From NCBI GenBank assembly GCA_021732005.1, contig JAKFVT010000027.1, positions 145,010-209,009 of the forward strand: a DNA stretch of 64,000 nt, given 5' to 3'. Under the pieces are notes generated by a model, which had not been told where the DNA came from, searched no databases, and saw nothing but the letters and a program-made list of their open reading frames with translations. The position numbers and the translations under genes are program-made. Of this stretch, positions 57,528-64,000 are shown piece by piece. How positions within the stretch are numbered: position 1 is the first letter of the stretch; every line of letters starts with the position of its first letter. Origin of the DNA: Mycobacterium sp. (lineage in GTDB: Bacteria > Actinomycetota > Actinomycetes > Mycobacteriales > Mycobacteriaceae).

Positions 57528-57647
57528 TCACCACCAGGGGTCACCGGGATCTGTTCCGCACCAATCGCCCAGCACCTCCGCGGCGGTCTGCGGCAGCGGT
57601 CCGAGAAGTTCGGCGGTGTTGTCCAGAGAGCACTCGGGTTGTGTCAT
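57528..57647 (-). CDS. Putative 39-residue protein downstream of the DUF309 gene
   Basis: A 40-codon ORF (ATG to TGA) with third positions mostly G/C. The product is acidic, with two Cys and an unusual DPWW end: it starts MTQPECSLDNTAELLGPL and ends VLGDWCGTDPGDPWW. It sits 36 nt after, and in the same frame as, the DUF309 stop codon. No Shine-Dalgarno is visible. It could be a genuine small protein, a read-through extension or a remnant of a once longer protein. Confidence 0.35.
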   Translation of the reverse strand: MTQPECSLDNTAELLGPLPQTAAEVLGDWCGTDPGDPWW

Positions 57648-57683
57648 ACCGGTTTTGACGCTGTCGACCAGCCGTTGGTTCCG

Positions 57684-58151
57684 TTACCGGGTCAGTCGCG
57701 GCCGCAGCCGCTCCGGATCGATCTCGGCCCCCGCCGTGAGATCGTCTGCGAGCGCGGCCCCGGTTGCCGTCAGACCGACGATGTCGATGCCGTAGGGCGC
57801 TCCCGGGACATCGGCCAGCAGTGTTGATGCCCGGCGCAGCACGGCGGCGGCACCCGTGCGATTGCCGCGTTGGATGTGGGTGACACCGACCGCGAACTGG
57901 GCCAGCCCCTGCCACAGCGGCCGCTCGTCCTCGGGTCCGTTCTTCCACGCCGCCTCGAAGACTTCGTGGGCGTGGAACGCCTGCCCTCGGCTCAGTAGAT
58001 CTTGCGCGTAGGCCACGGTTTCGGCCGGCGGGAGACTCAGGTCGTCGGGAATGCGGGGTTCCCCCTGCGCACCCGGCGGCAGTGGTCGGCCCAGTGCGTC
58101 ACGGGCCCTGGCATTGCGGGGCCGGCCGAACTCGTCGCGGTCGCGATCCAT
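57684..58151 (-). CDS. DUF309 family protein
   Basis: A 155-residue protein whose core is the DUF309 signature: FHAHEVFEAAWKNGPEDERPLWQGLAQFAVGVTHIQRGNRTGAAAVLRRA. These are small helical-bundle proteins with conserved His/Glu residues that might bind metal; their function is unknown. The N-terminal 35 residues are charged and probably disordered. The ATG is 3 nt after the ppc stop, so it is the second gene of a ppc operon. Confidence 0.85.
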   Translation of the reverse strand: MDRDRDEFGRPRNARARDALGRPLPPGAQGEPRIPDDLSLPPAETVAYAQDLLSRGQAFHAHEVFEAAWKNGPEDERPLWQGLAQFAVGVTHIQRGNRTGAAAVLRRASTLLADVPGAPYGIDIVGLTATGAALADDLTAGAEIDPERLRPRLTR

Positions 58152-58154
58152 CGT

Positions 58155-60962
58155 TCAGCCGCTGTTACGCAGCGCCGACGCCAGCCCACTCATGGTGAGC
58201 AGGATGCCGCGCTGGACCAGCTCGTCGTCGTCTCCGGACCGGTACCGGCGCAACAGCTCCACCTGTAAGTGGTTGAGCGGCTCCAGGTACGGAAAGCGGT
58301 TGAACACCGACCTGGCCAGCGCCGGGTTGTCGGCAAGCAAGTCGTCCTGGCCGGTGATCAGCTGATGGACCCGCAGCGTGCGGCCATACTCGGCGACGAT
58401 CTTGTCGAACACCCGGGCGCGAAGTTCCTCGTCGTCGACCAATTCGGAATACCTTGCCGCCAAGCCCATGTCAGCCTTGGCCAGCACCTGCGCCATGTTG
58501 GACAGCACGGTGGCGAAGAACGGCCAGTTCTTGTACAGCTCCTGCAGCACTTCGAGCCGGCCCTCGGGCGATTCCGGACCGTCGGCGATCCACTCCTCGA
58601 CCGCGGTGCCCGTGCCGTACCAGCCGGGCAGCATCACCCGCGACTGGCTCCAGGCCAGCACCCACGGGATGGCCCGCAGATCGGAGATCGATGTGGTGGG
58701 TTTGCGCGACGTCGGCCTGCTGCCGATATTGAGGGAGCCGATCTCGCTGACCGGTGTCGAGGCCTTGAAGTAGTCGACGAAACCCGGTGTCTCGTGGACT
58801 AATTCGGCGTAGGCCCGCTGGGCGCGGGCGGCGAGATCGTCGAGCACCTCGTACGCCTGCTCGGCGAGGTCGCCGAGGCCCTCGGTGTCGAGCAGCGTCG
58901 ACTCCAGCGTGGCAGCCAGCAGGGTCTCCAGGTTGCGGTGCGCGATCCGCGGCTCGGCGTACTTGGCGGCGATCACCTCACCCTGTTCGGTCAGTCGCAG
59001 CGAGCCGTTCACCGCACCCGGCGGCTGGGCCAGGATCGCGTCGTAGCTCGGGCCGCCGCCGCGACCGACGGTGCCGCCGCGACCGTGGAAGAGCCGCAAC
59101 CGGATACCGGTCTTGCGGGCCGATTCCACGAGATCCAGCTCGGCCCGGTAGAGCGCCCAGTTGGCGGCCAGGTACCCGCCGTCCTTGTTGGAGTCCGAAT
59201 AGCCGAGCATCACCTCCTGGCTCTCGCCGCGGGCGTGCACCATCGCGCGATAGAGCGGGAGGTCCAGCACCGACTCGAGGATCGACGCGCCACGCTGCAG
59301 GTCGTCGATCGTCTCGAACAGCGGCACGATGCCCACCGGGGCGTAGACCTCGTCGCCCGACACATCCAGCAGCCCAGCTTCTTTCAGCAGGATCGCGGCC
59401 TCCAGCATGTCCGAGACCGACTGGCACATCGAGATGATGTAGTTGGGCACGGCCTCGGAACCGAACACCCGCACCGCCCGGGCGGCGGCGAAGACGATGT
59501 CGAGTTCCTTGCGCGCCAGCTCGGAGAGCTCAGAGTCATCACGGACCAACGGCCGGCGGGTCTTGAGCTCGGCGGCCAGAACCTTGACCCGCTCAGCCTC
59601 GGACAGCGACGCATAGTCCGGGTGCACCCCGGCCCAGGACAGCAGTTCGGCGATGACCTCTTCGTGCACCTCGGAGTTCTGCCGCATGTCCAGGCTGCTC
59701 AGGTGAAAACCGAAGACGTCCACGGCCTCCCGCAACCGGGCCAGCCGGTCGTCGGCCAGCAGGGCGCTGCCGTTGGCGCGCAGTGAGGCGTCGATGGTGT
59801 TCAGGTCGGCGAGAAGCTCGTCCGGTGTCTCGTACGGTTCGAGGCCGAGATCGAGGGTGTGCGCCGGTTCGCGATCGAGGATGACCTGACCGGTCGCGGT
59901 GAGCCGGGCGTGCACCACCCGCAGCGCCCGCCGGTAGGGCTCGTCCATCCGGGCCGGCTCATGGCAGGCGTCGGCCAGCGTGACGAGAGAGTCGGTGGTC
60001 TTCACCAGCCGCGCCGACATCGACAATTCCTGCTCGAGCTTGTTGAGCTCAGCGAAGTAGTGGCCCAGCGCGGTGTAGGAGGCACTGCCGGTGGCCAGCC
60101 GGACCACGTCGGCGGTGACGTTGGGGTTTCCGTCGCGATCGCCGCCGATCCAGGAGCCCGGCCGCAGGATCGGCTCGGGCAGCAGGTCCGCGTCGGGCCA
60201 GCGGGTCCGCAGCGCGTGGCGAACCTCGGCATTCACCTTCGGGATCACTTCGAAGAACGCCGCCGGGTAGTACCGCAGGCCGACTTCGATCTCGTCCTGA
60301 ATCTTCAAGCGGGACAACCGGATCAGTGCGGTTTGCCATAGCGTGAGGATCTGCCTGCGCAGTTCGGTCTCGACCGGCCGGCCGTCCTCGGTTTCGTCCT
60401 GACCATGCAGCCGTACCCGCATCAGCTGGGTGATGCGGTGCTGGGTGTCGAAGACGGTGCGCCTGCGGGTCTCGGTGGGGTGGGCGGTGATGACCGGAGC
60501 CACCAATGCCCCGGTGAGCGCCTTCTGCACCGTGGCCGCGTCCAGCTGTGCGGCATCGAGCTTGTCGTAGGTGGCGGCGAGGGTGCTGTTCTGCGGCGCT
60601 TCACCGGCGGCGACATGGATCGCGCGGCGCCGTTCGCGGTGGATGTCCTCGGCGACGTTGGCCAGCAGGGCGAAGTGGCTGAACGCGCGGATCACCGGGA
60701 TGGCCCGGTGCACGTCGATGCCGTCGAACAGCTGGGTCAGTTCGGACCGGTCGATCTCGGATCGGCGCACCCGGAACGATTCGACGCGGGCCTTTTCGAC
60801 GAGGTCGAACACCTCGTCGCCGTTCTGCTCGCGCACGGTGTCACCGAGGATCGCCCCGAGCAGCCGGATGTCCTCGCGCATCGGCTCGGTGGCCTCCCGC
60901 CCCACCTGGGTGCGCTGTACCGCGCCGATCGGTTCCAGCGACACGTCCGGAGCTTCAGCCAT
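58155..60962 (-). CDS. ppc: Phosphoenolpyruvate carboxylase
   Basis: Anaplerotic PEP carboxylase, 935 residues. Catalytic segments are [12 protein letters not shown] (His), [22 protein letters not shown] (Lys) and [15 protein letters not shown] (Arg loop); the C-terminus ends LRNSG as typical. ATG 60962 is preferred over the longer open frame because family similarity starts with [13 protein letters not shown] and GGGGG lies just upstream. It replenishes oxaloacetate and is next to the pentose phosphate operon. M. tuberculosis has no ppc at the corresponding place. Confidence 0.95.
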   Translation of the reverse strand: MAEAPDVSLEPIGAVQRTQVGREATEPMREDIRLLGAILGDTVREQNGDEVFDLVEKARVESFRVRRSEIDRSELTQLFDGIDVHRAIPVIRAFSHFALLANVAEDIHRERRRAIHVAAGEAPQNSTLAATYDKLDAAQLDAATVQKALTGALVAPVITAHPTETRRRTVFDTQHRITQLMRVRLHGQDETEDGRPVETELRRQILTLWQTALIRLSRLKIQDEIEVGLRYYPAAFFEVIPKVNAEVRHALRTRWPDADLLPEPILRPGSWIGGDRDGNPNVTADVVRLATGSASYTALGHYFAELNKLEQELSMSARLVKTTDSLVTLADACHEPARMDEPYRRALRVVHARLTATGQVILDREPAHTLDLGLEPYETPDELLADLNTIDASLRANGSALLADDRLARLREAVDVFGFHLSSLDMRQNSEVHEEVIAELLSWAGVHPDYASLSEAERVKVLAAELKTRRPLVRDDSELSELARKELDIVFAAARAVRVFGSEAVPNYIISMCQSVSDMLEAAILLKEAGLLDVSGDEVYAPVGIVPLFETIDDLQRGASILESVLDLPLYRAMVHARGESQEVMLGYSDSNKDGGYLAANWALYRAELDLVESARKTGIRLRLFHGRGGTVGRGGGPSYDAILAQPPGAVNGSLRLTEQGEVIAAKYAEPRIAHRNLETLLAATLESTLLDTEGLGDLAEQAYEVLDDLAARAQRAYAELVHETPGFVDYFKASTPVSEIGSLNIGSRPTSRKPTTSISDLRAIPWVLAWSQSRVMLPGWYGTGTAVEEWIADGPESPEGRLEVLQELYKNWPFFATVLSNMAQVLAKADMGLAARYSELVDDEELRARVFDKIVAEYGRTLRVHQLITGQDDLLADNPALARSVFNRFPYLEPLNHLQVELLRRYRSGDDDELVQRGILLTMSGLASALRNSG

Positions 60963-61064
60963 CCCCCAAGTATTCCGGTGTCCGCTATGCCGTGCAGGGC
61001 GTGGGGTCGTGGCATTGTCCACAGACCCGACTTCATCCACAGGTTGCGGTTTCGCCCCTGGCGT

Positions 61065-61080
61065 TCGCACATTTGTTCGA
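61065..61080. promoter_or_regulatory. SOS (LexA) box upstream of the HNH gene
   Basis: TCGCAC-ATTT-GTTCGA matches the mycobacterial SOS box TCGAAC-N4-GTTCGA with one mismatch. It ends directly before the -10 candidate TAGCGT (61081-61086), an ideal place for repression. LexA-controlled 13E12-type genes are known in M. tuberculosis. Confidence 0.65.
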
Positions 61081-61086
61081 TAGCGT
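61081..61086 (+). promoter_or_regulatory. -10 box of the HNH gene (leaderless architecture)
   Basis: TAGCGT ends 6 nt before the ATG at 61093 and abuts the SOS box. No Shine-Dalgarno is present. Confidence 0.5.
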
Positions 61087-61092
61087 GGTTTC

Positions 61093-62433
61093 ATGTCCGC
61101 CGAACCCCTGACCGCCCACGCGGTGCATGACCGGGTTCGCGCCGAGCTCGATGCCGTCGATGCCGCGTATGGCCGGCTCCGGTCGATCTGTACTGATTTG
61201 GCGGGCAATGCCTTTCGCATCGAGGTGGCCGAACGCCTGGAGGGCCAGAACCGAGTGAACCGCGGGCTGTCCTACCGGATGTTCGGCGAGATCGCCGAAC
61301 CGGTTGACGGCTCGTCGTTGCCTGCCGTGAAGGTTCGTGACGTCCTGGCCAGTCGGTTGCGCCTGACCGCCGGGCAGGTCAGGCGGCGGTTCGCGCTGGC
61401 GGCTCGGCTGCGGCCGCGTCGATCGCTGACCGGGCCGACGCTACCGCCGGAGTTGCCTGCGTTGGCGGCCGCGGTCGAGGCCGGCGAGGTCGGCGAGGAT
61501 CACGTCGCGGCGGTGTGCCATGCACTCGACCGGCTGCCGTCTTTCGTCACTCCGGCCGACCGGGACGCAGCGGAACGCGCACTGGTTCGCCGCGCGCGAG
61601 AACAGGATTCGAAGTTCGTCGCGGCGATCGGAGTCGAGATCGCCGACTGCCTGAATCCCGACGGCACGTTCACCGACGAGGATCGGGCACGACGCCGCGG
61701 CCTGCGAATGGGCCGACAGGGTCCCGACGGGATGAGCCGGCTCTCCGGCTGGGTGGATCCGGAGAGCCGCGCCTACATCGAAGCGGTGACGGCCGCGGTC
61801 CGGCCGGGGCGGCATCTCCCCGACGGCGCCGACGGACGCGACAACCGAAGCCCGGAGCAGCGCTGCCACGACGGAATCAAGCTCGGCCTCAAGGCGGCTG
61901 TGTCATCGGGGGCCCTGGGACAGCATCGCGGACTGCCGGTCACCGTGATCGTGACGACGACGCTGGGCGAGTTGGAGCAGGCGGCGGGCTGGGCCCGTAC
62001 CGGCGGAACCGGCCGCCTCCCGATGCGCGACGTCATCCGGATGGCCGGCGAAGCGGTGCACTACCTGGCGGTGTTCGAGGATCACTCGGCGCGCCCGCTA
62101 TATCTCGGCCGCGCGAAACGCCTTGCAACGGCCGATCATCGGATCATCTGCCACGCCCGCGACCGCGGGTGTACCAAACCGGACTGTTTCGAGCCCGGAT
62201 ACCACTCAGAAGTGCATCACGCGCTGGAGTGGAGCGCCGGCGGCCCGACCGACGCCGACAACCTGTACTTCGGCTGCCCGTGCGACCACGCGATGGCGAC
62301 CGACGGCAAGTACACGACGACCGTCACCGAGGACGGCCGGATCGCGTGGCGCGACGACACCGGTCCCCCGCGGGTCAACGACGCGCACCACCCGGAACGG
62401 TTGCTCCGCGAGGACGGCGGGGAGTCGGGATGA
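61093..62433 (+). CDS. DUF222/HNH endonuclease protein (REP13E12 family)
   Basis: A 446-residue member of the mycobacterial 13E12 repeat family. DUF222 fills the first two thirds (for example [22 protein letters not shown] and [28 protein letters not shown]), and the C-terminus is an HNH nuclease: [44 protein letters not shown], with Cys pairs that may bind Zn. Copies are often numerous in mycobacterial genomes and serve as attachment sites for some prophages. It is intact here. The 3' end overlaps marR by 59 bp, tail to tail. The upstream SOS box predicts DNA-damage induction. Confidence 0.92.
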   Translation: MSAEPLTAHAVHDRVRAELDAVDAAYGRLRSICTDLAGNAFRIEVAERLEGQNRVNRGLSYRMFGEIAEPVDGSSLPAVKVRDVLASRLRLTAGQVRRRFALAARLRPRRSLTGPTLPPELPALAAAVEAGEVGEDHVAAVCHALDRLPSFVTPADRDAAERALVRRAREQDSKFVAAIGVEIADCLNPDGTFTDEDRARRRGLRMGRQGPDGMSRLSGWVDPESRAYIEAVTAAVRPGRHLPDGADGRDNRSPEQRCHDGIKLGLKAAVSSGALGQHRGLPVTVIVTTTLGELEQAAGWARTGGTGRLPMRDVIRMAGEAVHYLAVFEDHSARPLYLGRAKRLATADHRIICHARDRGCTKPDCFEPGYHSEVHHALEWSAGGPTDADNLYFGCPCDHAMATDGKYTTTVTEDGRIAWRDDTGPPRVNDAHHPERLLREDGGESG

Positions 62434-62857
62434 CGGGCGGCGCGGGGTCCAGCATTCCCGACAGCAGCGCGGTCAGTCGCTTCTGCTCGGCGGCGCTGAG
62501 CCGGCTGGTCATCGGTGTCAGCAGGCCGGCGACCGTGTCGGCGAGTTCGGCGCCCAGCCGCTGACCGGTGGCGGTCAAGGTGACATGTACCGAGCGCCCG
62601 TCCTCACGACTGGTCGTCCGTTTGGCCAGTCCCCGGCGCACGGCGCGGTCGATCAGCCCGCTGACCGACGATCGCTCCAAGCCGAGGTATTCGGCGAGCT
62701 GCGCCATGGTGGGCTCGCGATCTCGCAGGATGGCGAGCGCCCGCAGCTGCGTCAGTGACAGGTCGTTGTCGGCGGCGACCCGATTCAATACCGCAGTCAC
62801 CGCGAACGACGTGCGCACCAGGTCTTCCAGCAGCGCTTCTGAGATATCGCCCGGCAT
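62375..62857 (-). CDS. MarR-family transcriptional regulator
   Basis: A 160-residue MarR regulator. The winged helix reads DLSLTQLRALAILRDREPTMAQLAEYLGLERSSVSGLIDRAVRRGLAKRTTSREDGRSVHVTLT. ATG 62857 is chosen; TACGCT lies 6 nt before it, and the intervening AGGGCG could also serve as ribosome site. The gene is divergent from an NADPH oxidoreductase gene, with two tandem palindromes between them, and is therefore the likely repressor of that gene and of itself. Confidence 0.9.
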   Translation of the reverse strand: MPGDISEALLEDLVRTSFAVTAVLNRVAADNDLSLTQLRALAILRDREPTMAQLAEYLGLERSSVSGLIDRAVRRGLAKRTTSREDGRSVHVTLTATGQRLGAELADTVAGLLTPMTSRLSAAEQKRLTALLSGMLDPAPPVIPTPRRPRGATVPGGARR

Positions 62858-62875
62858 CGCCCTAGCGTACCTCAT

Positions 62876-62894
62876 TAGTTCGTATTACCATCTA
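62876..62894. promoter_or_regulatory. MarR operator copy 1
   Basis: TAGTTCGTATTACCATCTA, an imperfect palindrome (TAG-N-T-N-GTA / TAC-N-A-N-CTA, 7 of 9 pairs matching). It lies 18 bp upstream of the marR start. The second copy follows with a 23-bp period. Confidence 0.7.
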
Positions 62895-62898
62895 AATG

Positions 62899-62917
62899 TA
62901 GTTCGTAATACCATCTA
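62899..62917. promoter_or_regulatory. MarR operator copy 2
   Basis: TAGTTCGTAATACCATCTA, identical to copy 1 except the central base. It ends 14 bp before the oxidoreductase GTG, so occupancy would block its promoter or leader. Confidence 0.7.
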
Positions 62918-62931
62918 TTTTGGAGGTTGCC

Positions 62932-63870
62932 GTGCACGCAGCGGTCGTCACAGACTTCACGAAACCGCCCGCCTATCAGGAGTTTCCGCAGGCAACCGCG
63001 ATCGCAGACACCGATATCGTCGTCGATGTCCTTGCGGCAGGTCTGCATCCGCTGGTGCGTTCCCGCGCCAGCGGAGCGCACTACACCAGCACCGGCGCAC
63101 TGCCCCTGGTGCCTGGGATCGACGGTGTCGGCCGAGCCTCCGACGGCACGTTGCGCTACTTCGTCGTGTCCACCGGCCTCGGTGCGATGGCCGAACAGAC
63201 CGTGGTCGACGTGCGCCGCAGCATCGTGCTGCCCGACGACGCCGATCCGGTCGCGATAGCCGCGGCCATGAACCCAGCCATGTCGTCCTGGGTGGCGCTG
63301 CGCCGTCGCACTCTCATGCAGCCGGGCCAGACCGTCGTGATTCTGGGCGCGACCGGAACCGCCGGGCGCCTGGCGGTCCAGGCCGCCAAGCATCTCGGTG
63401 CCGGGGCGGTGATCGGCATCGGCCGGGACCGCAGGCAGCTGGCGACGTTGCCCGACCTGGGCGCCGACGATGTGGTCTCGCTCGATGAGATCACCACGAG
63501 CATCGACCGGATCACCGCGGCCGACATTGTGCTCGACTACATCTGGGGACCGCCCGCGGCCGACATCATGGCCGGCCTGGCGCGTGCCCGCCACGACTCA
63601 GCACAGCCGCTGAGGTGGATTCAGATCGGTTCGATGGCCGGCGCCGGCGCCGACATCCCGTCTGCGGCTCTGCGATCCATGCCGCTCCAGATCGTCGGCA
63701 GCGGTATCGGGTCAGTGCCGGTCGCCGACATCGTGGCGGAGTTGCCGGAATTGGCGGCCAAAATCTCCAACGGCACCCTGCGGACACAGGCGCGCGCGGT
63801 CCCGCTGGCGGAGGTCGAACAGGTGTGGCCGCAGCCCGAGAACGGTCAGCGGATCGTTTTCACGCCCTGA
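62932..63870 (+). CDS. Zinc-free medium-chain NADPH oxidoreductase
   Basis: A 312-residue MDR-superfamily protein. The nucleotide loop is VVILGATGTAGRLAVQAAKHLGAGAVIGIGRD; the quinone-reductase core includes VPGIDGVGRASDGT and AAAMNPAMSSWVALRRR. No Zn ligands are evident. GGAGG lies 5 nt before GTG 62932, which is preferred to the in-frame TTG at 62920. The divergent MarR gene and the two operators suggest induction by an electrophile, quinone or phenolic ligand, as in other MarR-oxidoreductase pairs; the actual substrate is unknown. Confidence 0.85.
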   Translation: MHAAVVTDFTKPPAYQEFPQATAIADTDIVVDVLAAGLHPLVRSRASGAHYTSTGALPLVPGIDGVGRASDGTLRYFVVSTGLGAMAEQTVVDVRRSIVLPDDADPVAIAAAMNPAMSSWVALRRRTLMQPGQTVVILGATGTAGRLAVQAAKHLGAGAVIGIGRDRRQLATLPDLGADDVVSLDEITTSIDRITAADIVLDYIWGPPAADIMAGLARARHDSAQPLRWIQIGSMAGAGADIPSAALRSMPLQIVGSGIGSVPVADIVAELPELAAKISNGTLRTQARAVPLAEVEQVWPQPENGQRIVFTP

Positions 63871-64000
63871 AAGGACTAATGGGAGTTGATCAGCGTGGCG
63901 TTGCGGGTGTTGGGCTTGGAGCCGCGGGACGCTGATTATCGAGCCGCTGGCCGGTGAGCACTGCACGCGACTGGAGTGTGTGAATGATTCCTACAGCTAG
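63871..64000. other. Unassigned right end
   Basis: The last 130 bp contain only short ORFs in several frames (for example an 18-codon one at 63879 and a frame ending in TAG at 63998-64000 reading LIIEPLAGEHCTRLECVNDSYS). The latter has no start codon. It could be a decayed gene or simply non-coding; the window ends before this can be decided. Confidence 0.3.

Overview
The window is high-GC actinobacterial DNA from a mycobacterium of the fast-growing, Mycolicibacterium-like type. Gene order follows the Mycobacterium tuberculosis block Rv1444c-Rv1497 closely, in inverted orientation: fabG1-inhA-hemH, moxR1-ripB-ripA, acn-acnR, the suf operon, mptB, ctaA/ctaB, tkt-tal-zwf-opcA-pgl, and mutAB-meaB-lipL. 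It also carries genes and insertions that this block lacks, including ppc. No rRNA, tRNA, CRISPR array, phage or insertion sequence was found. This identification rests on protein motifs and remembered synteny; no database search was possible.

Layout. 1-6637: start of a PapA-type acyltransferase and a complete reducing type I polyketide synthase (Pks5/Mas-like), both minus strand. 6638-7647: a gene-free stretch, AT-rich for this genome, that contains a perfect TTTGCAAA palindrome. 7648-14064: lipL, meaB, mutB, mutA (minus). 14222-18636: TVP38-type membrane protein, SPFH/NfeD pair, a conserved hypothetical, hemH. 18647-20261: inhA and fabG1 (mycolic acid synthesis). 20325-26434: VWA protein, DUF58 protein, moxR1, ripB, ripA and a small membrane protein. 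26540-30198: acn with an AcnR operator, acnR, and a tiny HTH protein. 30295-35560: ABC-F ATPase, enoyl-CoA hydratase, thioredoxin, an Old Yellow Enzyme and two genes of unknown function. 35570-41754: sufT-sufU-sufS-sufC-sufD-sufB-sufR (minus). 41845-45292: mptB and an ABC exporter. 45285-46586: an inserted divergent pair, a PhlG-like hydrolase and a TetR regulator. 46616-50396: ctaA, an ATP-grasp protein, a quinone oxidoreductase, ctaB. 50631-57523: pentose phosphate operon tkt-tal-zwf-opcA-pgl plus a small coiled-coil protein. 57528-60962: small ORF, DUF309 gene, ppc. 61093-63870: a 13E12-type HNH protein with an SOS box, then a divergent marR/oxidoreductase pair with two tandem palindromic operators.

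How the parts fit. Methylmalonyl-CoA links the left end: MutAB interconverts succinyl-CoA and methylmalonyl-CoA, MeaB maintains the mutase, and the Mas-like synthase would use methylmalonyl-CoA to make methyl-branched acyl chains for PapA to transfer. FabG1-InhA, MptB and RipA/RipB all build or remodel the cell envelope. Acn, SufBCDSU and the haem genes (hemH, ctaA, ctaB) form an iron-sulfur and haem neighbourhood. Tkt-Tal-Zwf-OpcA-Pgl supplies NADPH and pentoses.

Regulation is unusually readable. Several promoters place a TANNNT -10 box 6-9 nt before a start codon that lacks a Shine-Dalgarno sequence, which suggests leaderless mRNAs. Candidate operators for AcnR, SufR, MtrA, LexA, PrpR, the TetR regulator and the MarR regulator can be read directly. 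No wholly new system is evident. The least explained parts are the PhlG-like/TetR pair, the MarR/oxidoreductase pair, the OYE-unknown-membrane trio and a 39-codon ORF.
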